Source: Hexactinellida sp. DTS-2022 (taxonomy: Eukaryota; Porifera; Hexactinellida). From it: 64,000 bases of DNA. Under the pieces are notes generated by a model that made no database searches, was not told where the DNA came from, and was given only the letters and a program-made list of their open reading frames with translations. Below are positions 11,266 to 22,891 of this stretch, one piece after another; positions within the stretch are counted from its first letter, which is position 1; each line of letters starts with the position of its first letter. Where the stretch lies: the NCBI GenBank assembly GCA_028753945.1, contig JAPNXP010000002.1, positions 3,782,001-3,846,000 on the forward strand, given 5' to 3'. Both the position numbers and the translations under genes were made by a program.

Positions 11266-12728
11266 GTTGATACCATAAAGCGCTGCAAGCTAATGCAGGA
11301 TGCATTTGATATTACACGTGAGATCACAAAATTGATCAAGAGATCATCTGCTCGTGATGCAATCTTTAAGCGACTGAAGGAAGAGTTGGCCAGCGAATCT
11401 GAATCTCCTGGAATTCGAAGTTTTATGTCCGACCAGGTGGACTTTCCGAGTTGACGCATTGAAAAGCATTCTAGACAATTTCAATGTGCTTTGGAGCTTT
11501 GGACTGAGTCGTTGGAGCGTGTCAAGGATATGGAAATTAAGGCGAGTTTCAAGGTGTTGTTGCTCAGAAGATGAAATTCGCTACTTCTTTGGCGTTTCTC
11601 TGGGTCTGATAATATTACGCCACACCGATAACCTCAGCAGATTGTGACAGAGGGAAGATATGTCGGCTGCAGAAGGTCAAGTTATAAAAGCCATGACCGT
11701 TTCAACCTTGAGGTCCTTGCGAATGATGCCAGTTATAATCTATTCTGGCAGAAGATCACTGCTTCAGCTGAAAATCTTAAGATTGATCATCTGCTCTACC
11801 CCGTCGTCGCAAGGTTCCCCGCCGCTTCGATGATGGACCGGCACCTATCCTTCAGGAGACGGTGGGACACTACTTTCGAGAGATTTATTTTGAGGCCTTT
11901 GACCTCACTACTCCTTCATCGAAGACCGTTTCAACCAACCTGGTTACAAGACCTATGCAAATATTCAAGCGATGCTCCCAAGGCAGCAGTTGTGCAGCCA
12001 TATAAAGAAGAACTTCACTTCATTCTCGCTTTTTATGATGCCGTTTTGATTCTCTACTCCTTCCAATGCATTTGGAAATATTTTCTAATAGTTTCCCAGC
12101 AGAAGGAAGAGTAGTTTTGTCTGACATCCTTAACTTCTTTCGAGTTTGGACACAGGTCAGTTGGAGCTGATGTCTTAGGTCAGTAAACTAGTGAGGCTAT
12201 TGCTTGTGATGCCAGCCACAAATGCAGAGAGTGAGAGGGACGCATTAAGAAATATCTTCCCTCGACGATGTCTCAGCAGCGTTTGAACCATTTAATGCCT
12301 TTATACATCCACAAGAGCCTCAACGAAGACATCAACCTTGTGGATGTTGCCAATGACTTTATTGCCGGCCATGACCACAGAAAACATGTGTTTGGCACCG
12401 AATTCAAGCCGAATTTTCTTCTATAATATAACTCCCTTTTTATAATTCACTATTGTAGAATTCAATTATGTAATAATATATATTTATTCCCGTAGTTGAG
12501 CAGCTAGCTAACTTATTCTATACTTTGTTGTGCAATGAGAAATAATCTAGTCTAAGGCAGTTGTTCTCATATTTGTAACCATTTCCATAATCGTAATGTA
12601 TATGGGAGGGGTTTGCGACAACTCAAATGGTGCGGAATGTTATTTTTTAAATCGGCAATTCTCACAATTATCAAAATGATGCAAGGCCGCTCCACCTCTC
12701 ACGAGCTTCCGCCGGGCCTGTCCACCAT

Positions 12729-13795
12729 ACAGAAATAGTTGAAACTGAAAAGAATTCTGAGGGTGATTTTATGACTATAATGTAAATAAGTCTTGAAGGA
12801 AAAATTAGACCAAATGATAAAGGAGTATAGTCCTCACTGATCCACACGAAGGTGGCCCTGCGTTTTTTTCTTTGATATCCTCGCATTTGTTTCTCAAGCT
12901 GCCTGGATCTTATATTGCGTGAAGTTTCCGAATACATTACTGGCAAATATAAAATATAGAAATGAATTTCTGTATCTTCCTAACCTTGAGTGCTCCAGAA
13001 TACCATTATTTGCATCGCGATATGAAACATAGCATGAGTAATATGATAAATATTGTGATGACTCATTACAATGACAAAAACAGGGAGTCAGCATTGCAAG
13101 TTAAAGAAATAACTCTTCCCTTCCGGATGTTTCTTCTCAAAATGAGCCTAGCTTTCAACAGCCAGACGTTGATCTAGATGACCCTCAAAGACCGAGTATG
13201 TGCAAGATGTTCTGCTTACGAGTACTCTGTTGCCAGATGTTGATATACAAGATGTTCTGCTTACGAGTACTCAGTTACTAGATGCTGAATCTACAAGAAG
13301 TTTTGCCTACGAGCTCCTCCCCTAAAAGGGCTTAAGCACATTTCTGAGAGGGCATAAATCCGGAATTATTTGCTCTCCTTAATAAAAAGGCTTAAGTCCG
13401 GTATTGGACTTAAGACCAGATGACCTTCAAGTACTTTTTCAAGTTCATTTCAAGGCACTTATTCAATAAATACGGTGTGGATTTATATATAATTAGAGTC
13501 AAAGATATTAGCACATTATTCCCGTCCTTTAAGAGATAAAATCTGAAGATTTAATAGAACACGAACATTAATCATGCGGACACTTTGGTCACACCAGATT
13601 GCCACTATGCTTAATCATTTCGAATGATGACGTAATCACTAAATTTACATTGTTAAATTTGACTATTTAGGACTATTTACGCTATATAATAAATGTCAGT
13701 AGTATATAAACCACACACCAACCGCTGTGTGGTTGTGTTCTAACGCGAAGCGACCTAGCATGCGAAGCGCGCAAAAGTTCTTAATTAATTTCACA
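12729..13795. other. Spacer with a short duplicated block
   Basis: A 45-bp direct repeat (gatgttctgcttacgagtac at 13207 and 13252) lies in an unassigned frame. A GC-patch with gcgaagcg repeats lies at 13745-13775. No gene recognised. Confidence 0.35.
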
Positions 13796-14010
13796 ATAGT
13801 ATAGAGTTTATCTATTTTATGATCTCAATATCATAGTATTCTTAAATTCATAATAATAAGTAAATATGCCAAAAAGTCATTTATAGTGTCTCAATAGATC
13901 CTTGTATGAATCCTAATAGCACATCCATGGTTTGCTAATGTAATGTCTGAAAATCTCACGAGTCCCAAAATAACATGCAACAGTTCTACAATTATTTTCT
14001 GATCAATTAC
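13796..14010. repeat. Dispersed unit of the ~143-bp repeat
   Basis: Shares attcttaaattcataa, cacatccatggtttgctaat and the closing catgcaacag with the tandem array at 7640-8250. Confidence 0.6.
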
Positions 14011-15675
14011 AACTTTTTTCAGAATATCAAATATCTTTAGTAAAGCATAATTTCATTCTGATCTAAGAAATATTTTGGTTGTTATGACTATTCAAAGTAT
14101 TAGATTTTTTGACAATTGGAATTTCTATTTTGCGGTTATCGAAAGTTACTAATGCTTCATTGTAGATTTTGAGAACACCGTTCTTGAGAATGAGGAGGCT
14201 GTAACCCGAATTCAAGTTTCAAGACAATGATAATTTTATACTATATCCACCTAAATTTCCACTGTGTTAACCTTAAATTGCAATTCATTAATTTACATTA
14301 ATTTTACTTCTGTGGTTCAATTGTTACAACTGCGCACTTATTTTCAGTCAGGTATAGGCATTTAGTATTACGCAATTTGGTACTTTGTATGTTCAATCAG
14401 ACGGGCGAATATTATTCGAAATCTAATCTGATGGTGGATTTTTAAGGTTAAATTACTCAGATTCTGGCAAAAAACACGTAAATTTTAGTTTTGAAGTTAA
14501 GATTAAACCATTGCATAATACTTAGTTAAACTTAAGATAAGAAAATAGCAATCGCTTCGAACACCCCTAAAATCTGATTGAATTTTAATTTATTCAATAG
14601 AATTGGTAGAACTGAACTCCAAAAAGGTTTTATGTAGTAGTGATTCCAGGGGCGTAGGAATGGGGGGGGTGGGGGTTGCGCTGCCCCGAACCCCACAGAT
14701 ATTTCAATACAAATGAGAATTAGTTGAGAGCTCGACACGAATTTTCTTAGATCGACTCTCCAATAACTTCGCCATCAGTTAATTATTATTCTTTATGGTA
14801 ATAAAAAAACTTCCAAACAATAATTATAGATTCTAAAACGATCTCAGAAGGGTATTTCAAGAACCCGCGATCAGAGAGGTCTATAAGCTTAAAATGAGAT
14901 ATAGATAGATCTTTTGTGAAATATTTATCAATAGTTTAAAATCTCGGCATATATGACATGACTAGCTACGCTTCAAGTATTGGTGTGTTGAATAACCCTC
15001 AATAGATGCTAAGGACTGGCGGACCTGGATAGTAGATACTACTCTCAATGATATATAGGTCTGATTTTGCGTTCAAAAATGGCACCTAATCAATCTCGCA
15101 GTCAGATTCTACGCTGTCGACAGAAGAGAATGATTCTATGGACTCTTGTAAAGAATATGTGCTAGATACAGTCTGTCTGGAAACAAGTTTAAGATGCTGG
15201 AAACTTTAAGACGATGCTCCGATTCCAAGATATGAAGATAAGAAACGTGATAGTTGGAACCTGACATCATACGATATAAACCGAAATGGTCTTCCAATGG
15301 ATCTGTCTGCAGGAATGATGTTAATAAGTTACCAGACTAGTATTGTGTTAATTAAATCCCTATTGTTCAAATACTTTCGGCTGGTTAGTGTACTTCTAAC
15401 ATTGATTATATAGCGTAAATACGTCCAAATTTCAAATTTAACAAAGTGAATTTCTATTAATTACGTGATCATGCGATAATAAGTAAGAAATTTTGGAAAC
15501 CTGGTGTAACCAAAGTTCCCGCATCATATTTGTACATGTTCTATTAAATTTTCAGAGTTTATCTCGTTGAGGTTCCGAATTATGTGCGAGATACGTGAAT
15601 TCTCAAGATTTTGTATTAACATGATGACGTAGTAATTTGATAATGAATTATGATATTCGTGATTTGGGTGAGAAA
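14011..15675. other. AT-rich spacer with a hAT-end relic
   Basis: At 14648-14700 CAGGGGCGTAGGAATGGGG looks like one hAT MITE end without a partner. Near 15360 a mariner-type end (caaatactttcggctgg, ttagtgtac) stands alone. Otherwise nothing recognised. Confidence 0.35.
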
Positions 15676-15677
15676 TA

Positions 15678-16157
15678 CAGTACCCGGACAAAAGTATTCG
15701 ACCACCGAACATTTTCCCATTGAAAATAGTACTATAGTAGGTCTAATAATATTGTTCAATGTATTAAAACATTATGACATACTGCTATTTTGATTTCAGA
15801 TTCGTATTCTACGCATGCTAATTACCCATTTTAGATTCTTTCAAATTGATAACATATTAATTTGGCTGAAATTATCATCAAATGGCAACATGTGCCACCT
15901 GTTCCCATCTCTCCCATAGTGGCAATTTGGGAAAAGTGGTATATATTGTCACAGGATGATAATTTTTAACCGAATAGAAAAGGGATTTAATTGAAAGCTT
16001 CTACAATTGTTAATTCGAATGCGCAGAATACGAATTTGTTATCGAAATATCAATATCTCATGTAATTTGAAAACACAATCTTTCATTGTTCAACCTAGTA
16101 TAGTACTATTTTCAATGGGAAAATGTTGGGTGGTCGAATACTTTTGTCCGGGTAGTG
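15678..16157. mobile_element. Tc1/mariner-type MITE, complete
   Basis: TA at 15676-15677 and 16158-16159 bounds a 480-bp element. Its nearly perfect ~60-bp inverted ends begin CAGTACCCGGACAAAAGTAT (left) and CACTACCCGGACAAAAGTAT (right), and both reach into cccattgaaaatagtact. Fragments of this or a sister family occur at 21326 and 30240. No transposase inside. Confidence 0.85.
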
Positions 16158-16159
16158 TA

Positions 16160-16874
16160 TGTAGCCACTATTAACGGTGACACCGAGAACCATTTTCATG
16201 GTTTTTATTGCAATAATTGACACGGTTATCCAAAAGCATTCGAAAGTACTCTCCTAGGGAAATAAATAGAGTATAATAATACTTGTTTTGACTTACTGCC
16301 TTCAATTATGTATAACTTTGTTGATAATTTTAGAATAAGGATTTACCTGTATATAGGCAGTAACCTAGTTACTAGTTGTATGGATTCATACACAATGTTA
16401 TTCCAATTACTCTAATAGGCCTATCTAAGTACTTCGGAGTTAGTATGAGTTTTTGCCACGAACCGATTTAGAATTACGATTTTGGTTTGTGATTTTTTAG
16501 AATTATTTCTCCATTTTCTCCATTTATTTATCAATTTCCGTCCAGTACAAAATTAAATTATGCACCTTGAGGTATGTATTCCAAATATTAGAAATCTGGG
16601 CCACCAAACTTTAGAACATAACATTAGAATGTTATGTTACAAATTTCAGACTTTCAACTGCTCTGGTGTCTTCACTACGTTTATCCGCGGATATGTACTC
16701 AGGTCAAATACAATATTCTGAGAGAAACGCTTTCAAAGTTTATACATCTCAGCACAGGATATACATTGATGTTTTTATTCGCATAAGTGATCGGTCAAGG
16801 GACAAATAATTCCTAGTGCTATTATTCAACCTATTATGAATAATTACGTTTAATATTGGACCAGGGATGTCGCC
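16160..16874. other. Spacer, nothing recognised
   Basis: AT-rich, no convincing frame or repeat except a short inverted pair around 16615-16640 (taacattctaatgtta-like). Confidence 0.3.
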
Positions 16875-17435
16875 GTAGGCGTGGGACCCAGCGGCCTCTA
16901 CGCGGCCCATTTCCAGTTCTACCCGGCCAATTCACGGCACTACTCGGCCCATCCCGGTTCTAGCCCCATTCCCGGATCTACTCGACCCATTCCCGGCACT
17001 ACCTACCCCATTCCCGGCTAGACCTTCCCCAATCCCGGCTATATCCGGCCCACTCCCGGCTATATCCAGCCCATTCGCGCCTCTACCCGGGCCATTCCCG
17101 GCTCCACGCGGCCCATTCCCGGGTCTATCCGTCCCATTCCCGGCTCTACCTGCCCCATTCCCGTTCTATCCGGGCCATTCCCATTCCCAGCTCTATCCGT
17201 CCCATTCTCGGCTCTACCTGCCCCATTCCCGGCTCTATTCATCCCATTCATGGATCTATTCGGCCCATTCCCGGATCTATTCTGCCCATTCCCGGCTCTA
17301 CCCGGGCCATTCTCGGCTCCACGCGGCCATTCCCGGCTCTATTCGGCCCATTCCCAGCTCTACCTACCCCATTCCCGGCTCTACCTGCCCCATTCCCGGT
17401 TCTATCCGGCCAATCCCGGCTCTATCCGGCCTACA
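16875..17435. repeat. GC-rich 21-bp minisatellite
   Basis: About 25 diverged copies of a 21-bp unit, cattcccggctctacctgcc-like, run without a break. Base composition is unlike the AT-rich surroundings. Because 21 is a multiple of three, all six frames stay open for long stretches and produce spurious heptapeptide proteins on both strands. Confidence 0.85.
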
Positions 17436-18080
17436 CTCAGCATATTTCACATACTATTATTACATAAAGTTATTTGAAAAGACTATAATTTCTATGATAA
17501 GATATTGTGACATCTGAAACAATAAATAAAGCATCAGATTTCAGTTGTATAATTACACTATTGTATCAGGTTTCAATATACGCTAATTACAACAATACTA
17601 CAATCACATTACACATCACACTTTTGAATTGTGTCAAACATTACAATCTATGGCAATGGTAACCATGGAGATGATAAAGTGTCAGAATTTCAATGTAGAG
17701 ATGATAAAATTAACGATTTATGAATATTTATCGTTTTTTAATCACAAAAACAATGATCTATGTCAGGGCATTGTGATACCAAAATTTCAAAAAATCCGAG
17801 TTCTTTCGAAAAATGCCCAAATATGGAGCTGTGTTATGACGCATAAGTGCATTCCTATTGACGAAAAAAAGTTTTTACCACCTATCATGAAACAAAATAT
17901 GCCTAGGAATAAATATGCACTAAAAAAAATAATTGCCTCGAAATGTCATTTCCACTGAAAATCACCATTTTGGTCTTTTCGGCGATACCGTTAATATATA
18001 AATTAAGATTACAGATAAGAAAATTCGTTTCTTCGAGGTTAACTTTCGATTGAGTAATAACAAAAAGGTGCGTTTTTATA
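17436..18080. other. Spacer with an unassigned 109-codon frame
   Basis: The frame at 17629-17958 is Lys/Asn/Ile-rich, as expected from AT-rich DNA, and resembles no known family. I do not call it a gene. Confidence 0.3.
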
Positions 18081-18082
18081 TA

Positions 18083-19307
18083 CAGTGGAACCCCGCGTAT
18101 CGGGGCACTCGCGTATCGGGGCACCCCTCGAAACGGGGCAGTCTGTTGGGAATTTGGTTTTTTCTCATTAATAATAACCCCGCGTATCGGGGCGCCATTC
18201 ACTTATCGGGGCACTAGCCGAATATTCTTTCTCTTGAGTAACATGCTTTACTTTTGAGCAGCTTGGTATTCTTTGTAATGGCCCTTAGCATCCCCACTCA
18301 CGCTAGAGACTCGTGCTGAGGTAATCGAGGGAGTTTTTCAAAAAAAAGAAATCTCGTGAATATCATAGATTTGTGACTCCTAGTGTAGGTTAGTATAATG
18401 TGAAATTGTAATGCGTAGTACTGCTTAAATATCAGCCTTAACTCTAGATTTACTATATGTGCATGATTTGTTGTGTAGATGCTAACTTAATTGTTTTAAG
18501 GTTCAGGTATACTCTAGAGCACTTCTACCAAAAGTATTTACCCAATTTAACTCAATTTTTTACAGCGTATATACTTCTTCTTCAGGATGCCAAAAATACA
18601 ATAATATTGGCATATATACTAAGAGAGGAAAAATCTTTTTTTTAATTTTACCACTATTGGGTAGAAGATCAATCAGCAAAGATGAACAAGACCAATAATA
18701 TTATTGATTGAATGTGTTTAGCTGGATGTAATAAATCTTTTGAGTGCAGGAATTGTGAATATCTGGATTTTTCTGGATTTCAAATACTTCTATGTGATGT
18801 CTATTTTCAAATGAAGATTTTCCTTATCCAAAATCAAAAAAACAGATGAACTATTCATATTAGGCTAAATCGCAGCACTGAAAAGTTGTATCTCTAAGAG
18901 ATCTCTCCGAAACCGTTGAGTTTTTGATTCTACGACCAAAATTGACAAAATGACCTATTACACAAAACTGAAAATGTTGGTTTTGAGATAGAGGCTTTTG
19001 AAAAAATAATTTACATCAATAATACCTAGATTGAGGTGACCAAAGTGTGTCAAACTGGAAGAATAATAGGAATTTCTCTTAGAAATCTCTTGAGAGTACA
19101 CATTGGTGTCAATACAATCCGAAAATGCAATAAAAACGAGATTTACAATATTTGGGATTTTATCGAAATTTTGGGATTTTGTAGAGTATACCTGAACCTT
19201 AACCAAACATATTGGAGTTCTCTTAGAACCACGCGTATCGGGGCACTCCCTCGTATCGGGGCGCTGAGCGCTTGGACGGAGGTGCCCCGATACGCGGGGT
19301 TCCACTG
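18083..19307. mobile_element. pogo/Tigger-type MITE split by a TTAA MITE
   Basis: TA-flanked ends CAGTGGAACCCCGCGTATCG (left) and the same sequence read inward at the right (ending ccactg, 19307) enclose repeated CGTATCGGGGCAC motifs. A family-1 TTAA MITE (18496-19202) sits inside; without it the element is about 520 bp. Confidence 0.85.
18496..19202 (+). mobile_element. TTAA-flanked MITE, family 1, copy A
   Basis: TTAA at 18496-18499 and 19199-19202 flanks a 699-bp body with inverted ends GGTTCAGGTATACTCTA / GGTTCAGGTATACTCTAC. It is nearly identical to copy B at 49869-50575 (about four differences by eye), so both moved recently. A frame running out of the right end (19036-19374) is not conserved in older copies. 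Confidence 0.85.
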
Positions 19308-19309
19308 TA

Positions 19310-20357
19310 TTAAAATAAAAAGGTGCGATCAAAAATTGATTGAAAATTTCTTTATTATTAATTGTTTCTTATAGAATATAGCAATATCAATAATATTTGT
19401 ATTGCCAACTATATTCTATCTCACATGTATTTCTCAAGAAAAGTCGTATAGTCCTTTCTTGAAAATTAAGTTTGAATTTATTCAATTTATTCTAAGTATT
19501 ATATTAATCCATGGTTCTAAAATATTCCAAGTATTAATTCTAATTTATGGGTCGTATAAATTTACTTAGATTTAAATGTGTCTCTCTAATAAACTAATTT
19601 AGCCTGATCTCATAGTGCATACTTTAGAACATATTTACCTCGTAACGGCAAGTAGCCACTAAACTTTTATTCATATTTATTTGGATTAGAAACCTTCTAT
19701 AGTTACCCCAAACAAAAGAGATATCTATAAATAGTTCTGTTTAGAGCATAAATACATTGCAAAAATAGCTAATTCCTATGTAATAATATATTTAGTACAC
19801 TCTTACATGGCATATCTATATAATAGAAAACTGAATAACGATCCTCACGATTCATAACTTTGAAGAGTGATAAGTTAATGACTTAAATTAATAACAATTA
19901 CTTTATAAGTAGATCTTCATCGAAACCAAAAAATAATCATATAGTTGAATATTAATGAATTTACGATCTTAGAAAGTTAATGAAAATGTATCAATACCTG
20001 TATAATATTTATTTGCGTTATTTGAGAATTTCATTCAATTACTATTCAGTGAATTAAAATCATTTGATGAAGTATTTTATAATTTGTTTTGTTCATTTGA
20101 GTATTAACTATTTAGAGCTCATGTTGTCAACACTCAACAGTAATTGTATAATTAGAACTTGAGCAATTTTCTAGAGAATACAGCAAATTATGGATGATAG
20201 TAAACATTACAAATGATTAGATGAGAAACTCAATTTAGACAATTTATCTCAAAACTTCTGTTTATATTCCATGATTGTAACTGAACAAATTTCAGTACCA
20301 AATTACGTATGATTCTGTTTGTTTACAAACTCATGATCAACGTGATCAATAAACAAA
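19310..20357. other. AT-rich spacer
   Basis: No frame, repeat or RNA gene seen; very AT-rich throughout. It may include the 5' flank of the Mutator-like gene that starts at 20476. Confidence 0.35.
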
Positions 20358-20364
20358 TATAAAA
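20358..20364 (+). promoter_or_regulatory. Candidate TATA box
   Basis: TATAAAA lies 112 bases before the ATG of the Mutator-like pseudogene. Plausible spacing for a core promoter with a short leader; untested. Confidence 0.35.
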
Positions 20365-20475
20365 GATTAGGCATTCGTATTTGAAATGTTCTTCTCAACT
20401 ATTCTACATTTTCAAACAACTAAACTCTAATTTGATACACTTTGGAAACAAACAGAAACACAAAATAATCGAATA

Positions 20476-21325
20476 ATGGCATCACAAGGGTCAATGAAAC
20501 GTAGGTTGTTCCCCGGAGAGAGGACATTCTCTTGGATCTCAAGACTTGTTAATTGACTGTATTGACGAGTTGTGAATGAGCAATCACAATCCATTGATAA
20601 TATTTCGGATAGAGAGTTCAGGATACCACACAGAAGTAAAGACGTACCTACTGGAAGTATTGCTTCAAAAAAGTTGAATTATAATGAAAAAAGCTATAAC
20701 CCGGATCCGACAACGCTTTATGTAAAGAATAAAGATAACACTTCTCCAAATAGCAAGATGTCTACGAATTATCTGGTCATTACATTGTTGATCTTGGAGC
20801 GATGATTTCATCTATGCCAGATTTTGGTTCGTGTAGAAAGTGCAAGGACGGGGTTATGGAACTATATGAAATTGTTTGTCGTGGCACTTGTGCTTCAAAG
20901 CTATTGTCCAATTGCAGAACGTGGAGCTATGGAAGATTCTTTATGAATGTGGGCGAAATTAAGTCTCCTACGAACCCAGTCAACCGTCTTGATCTTTCAT
21001 GTGCTCATTCGTTGGAATGAATTCCGAGAATTTGCGCACTTTTAATGCATGTATGAACCTTCCACCTGCACCGACCCAATATACATTCAATAAGACTCAC
21101 ACAGTAAACTTGCTGCAGCCGAGGAGGAAGCTGCAGCGAGCATGAAAAGGGCGGCGATGGAGTAAAAATCTCAGAACGCCATTGATCCCACTAACAATCT
21201 CGTACATTTTACTGGTTCTATAGACGGTGCTTATAATTATAAGGCTTGCTTTTCTTCTATTGTATCCTCGGAAACAGGCAAAGCGCTTGCATACAAAGTA
21301 TCCGCCATCAAGTGTCGCACATGTA
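20476..21325 (+). pseudogene. Mutator-like transposase (PF20700-type) pseudogene, 3' truncated
   Basis: The ATG at 20476 opens a basic N-terminus (MKRRLFPGERTFSW). After frameshifts come the typical IVDLGAMISSM core and a C-x2-C zinc pair (GSCRKCKDGVMELYE), followed by CASKLLSNC. Near 21080-21320 a third frame gives KRAAME, DPTNNLVHFTGSIDGAYNYK and SSETGKALAYKVSAIKC. This matches the segment of the Mutator-like transposase family that carries the first catalytic Asp (S-x-DG-x-Y/W). The gene ends abruptly at about 21325, where mariner-type MITE sequence begins, so the rest of the catalytic domain is lost. At least three frame breaks. The element at 62811-64000 is a relative. Confidence 0.75.
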
Positions 21326-21640
21326 CTATATATACCCTCCCCTACCAAAAGTATTCGTATATCCAAATATTTCCTATGGAAATAGTACTATATAACTCTA
21401 ATATTTATCGCTAATATATACAAATTCTATGAGATGTCGCCACTTTGGTTTCAGAATCGTATTCTATGCCACCGAATTGACCATTGTAGAAGCTTTCAAC
21501 TCAATTACATATTTATTAGTTTGAAAATTATCATCCGGTGTCACCATGTACCACTTCTTCCATTTGTCCCCATGGTACAAGATGGGAATAAGTGGTACAT
21601 GGTGGCATAGGATGATAATTTTCAACCTAATCAGTAGCTA
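21326..21640. mobile_element. Mariner-type MITE fragment
   Basis: Starts tataccctcccctaccaaaa, then gtattcg and ggaaatagtactata, and carries a hairpin of gtaccacttcttccatttgt with its complement and gtggtacatgg. It is like the element at 15678 but diverged and without a clear right end. It truncates the Mutator-like pseudogene. Confidence 0.5.
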
Positions 21641-22148
21641 ATAGAGTTCAAACCTTCTTTAATATTTTCCAGTTCGATACCTGTTCATTTGATTTGTTAA
21701 TTGAACGGATTGAACGGATTGAAAGAACGCGGGTTAGCCCGTGAACGAACTGAATGAACGCTGGCGGAGCAGAAGTAAGGAGGTGAATTGCGTGTATTCA
21801 GTCCGTTCGTGAACCTTTCATTGCCTGATATTTTGTCATGGTTTCAGATATTGCAGAATCACGAGATTGAGGGGGGAAGCATATTTTGTGTCAACTTTCA
21901 TCTCTATGTTTACTTCACAAAAAGGGTATTTGGAATGTGTGTTTAATAGATATAAAACTTATGAGTAATCAACAAAACCGCTAAATTGATGGTTTGGATT
22001 TAGAAGACAATATTAAGCATTCCTATGTCAATAACTTTGCAAAAAGATCACACCATCTAGATCTACTTTTGTCCACAACTAGTCATCCAACTATTGCATT
22101 CCCTGCCGATTATAAGTTGTTATGTCTAAAACACGCTAGCTCGTTGAC
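21641..22148. other. Spacer with a GAACGAA-type MITE remnant
   Basis: At 21700-21830 gaacggattgaa, gtgaacgaactgaatgaacg and the inverted cagtccgttcgtgaacc suggest a worn hAT MITE. The remainder is featureless. Confidence 0.35.
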
Positions 22149-22156
22149 TATATAAG
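22149..22156 (+). promoter_or_regulatory. Candidate TATA box
   Basis: TATATAAG lies 47 bases before the ATG at 22203, consistent with a short leader. Confidence 0.4.
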
Positions 22157-22202
22157 CAAATTACTACTTTATTATTATCTCGGACTCTCAAACTCTCAAA
22201 TC

Positions 22203-22891
22203 ATGTCTCAAATTTCGGAATTCGATCTATCATACCCCATGATGATCTCTCCTGCACCCCCCGATACAACTGCATCTCCAGCATCACTGTTCCGTCCACT
22301 TGCGTTCACCGCTTCACCGCCTGCGTCCCTGGCTTCACTGCCTGCGTCCCTGGCTTCACTACCTGCGTCCCTGGCTTCACTACCTGCGTCCCTGGCTTCA
22401 CCGCCTGCGTCCCTCGCTTCACTGCATGCGTTCACTGCTTCACTTCCTGCGTTCACCGCTTCGCCGCCTGCGTTCACCGCTAGCGTTTACCGCTTCACTG
22501 CCTGCCTTCACCGCTTCACCGCCTGCGTCCCTCTTCACCCATGCTGTAAAACCTAAGAAGAGAAAGATAGATCAGGAGGAAGCGATTGAATTGATCGACC
22601 ATATTCTTTCAAAAAGACTGAAGGAGCGGGATCGGATCTAAGAACACAGCTTTGAAGACCTCAAAGTAAACTAAGCGATCAATTAATTATTGAACATAAG
22701 GGTGAAGAAATCTCCCGAATAACCGAAGAAAACTCGGAACTTAGAGAGGAAGTCGACATACTAAAAGCGGAGGTGGAGTAACTTAGAGATTTAATCGAGA
22801 ACCATGGGAAATCGATAAGGTCAATGCTTCACGATGTATTGGACCTCTGGACTAATAATCAAGAAGCATTTCCCTTCATTAAGTTTGTTTA
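22203..22891 (+). pseudogene. Unrecognised gene: Pro/Ala/Ser heptad repeats plus coiled coil, broken
   Basis: From the ATG a short acidic start (MSQISEFDLSYPMM) leads into about ten 21-bp units coding for a heptapeptide of the SLPASLA type. After a frameshift in the array near 22475 the frame continues as FTHAVKPKKRKID (a nuclear-localisation-like basic cluster), then EEAIELIDHILSKRLKE and a stop at 22641. A third frame from about 22695 gives a leucine-rich coiled coil (EEISRITEENSELREEVDIL, a stop, then LRDLIENHGKSIRSML) ending at 22891. It looks like one small nuclear coiled-coil protein gene that has decayed. I do not recognise the family. The ORF at 43397 is similar in style and is followed by a similar gtttagttagtttag tail. 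Confidence 0.5.

Larger units (their letters stand above)
9497..12426 (+). pseudogene. ZMYM1-like hAT transposase pseudogene
   Basis: Pieces of one transposase appear in order. A TTF-type zinc finger (9590-9820; WLHYVENLDLAFCFTCV, FISTGFSNWKDA) comes first. The first catalytic Asp motif (VDETTDVYNVEQ) is near 10200 and the second (RGQCYDGAATMSG) near 10630. Later come a coiled spacer (11240-11450) and the dimerisation region (LLLVMPATNAESER, then MSQQRLNHLM out of frame, then VDVANDFIAGHDHRKHVFG), with the stop at 12424-12426. Frameshifts, a ~245-bp foreign or unspliced stretch (about 10260-10505), the MITE at 10763 and a small deletion in the ERSFS region break it. It cannot make active enzyme. 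Confidence 0.85.
9344..12720 (+). mobile_element. hAT element (ZMYM1-like), dead, with TIRs and TSD
   Basis: The ends are CAGGGCCGGCGGAAG (left) and, read inward, CAGGCCCGGCGGAAG (right). Flanking 8-mers are tccatcat (9336-9343) and tccaccat (12721-12728), 7/8 identical, as expected for an old hAT insertion. The body holds a broken transposase gene and a nested MITE, which itself contains another. Confidence 0.85.

Noticed and set aside
10779-11305. Minus-strand frames rich in SGQ/NFRSIS repeats
   Set aside because: Translations of the GACCTGA MITE repeats.
17060-17477. Gly/Arg-rich and Pro/Phe-rich frames on both strands
   Set aside because: They are by-products of the 21-bp minisatellite, whose period keeps all frames open.
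17629-17958. 109-codon open frame
   Set aside because: Composition is what AT-rich DNA gives by chance; no homology, no promoter, no conserved neighbour.
19036-19374. A frame starting TKVCQTGRIIGI that recurs in MITE copies A, B and (with many changes) D
   Set aside because: It lies in the right-end part of the MITE and runs out into flanking DNA. Copy C has a stop early in it and the differences in copy D are mostly amino-acid changing, so nothing suggests selection for a protein.
22208-22477. Ala/Gly-rich minus-strand frame
   Set aside because: Mirror of the coding repeat array on the plus strand; no start context or homology.
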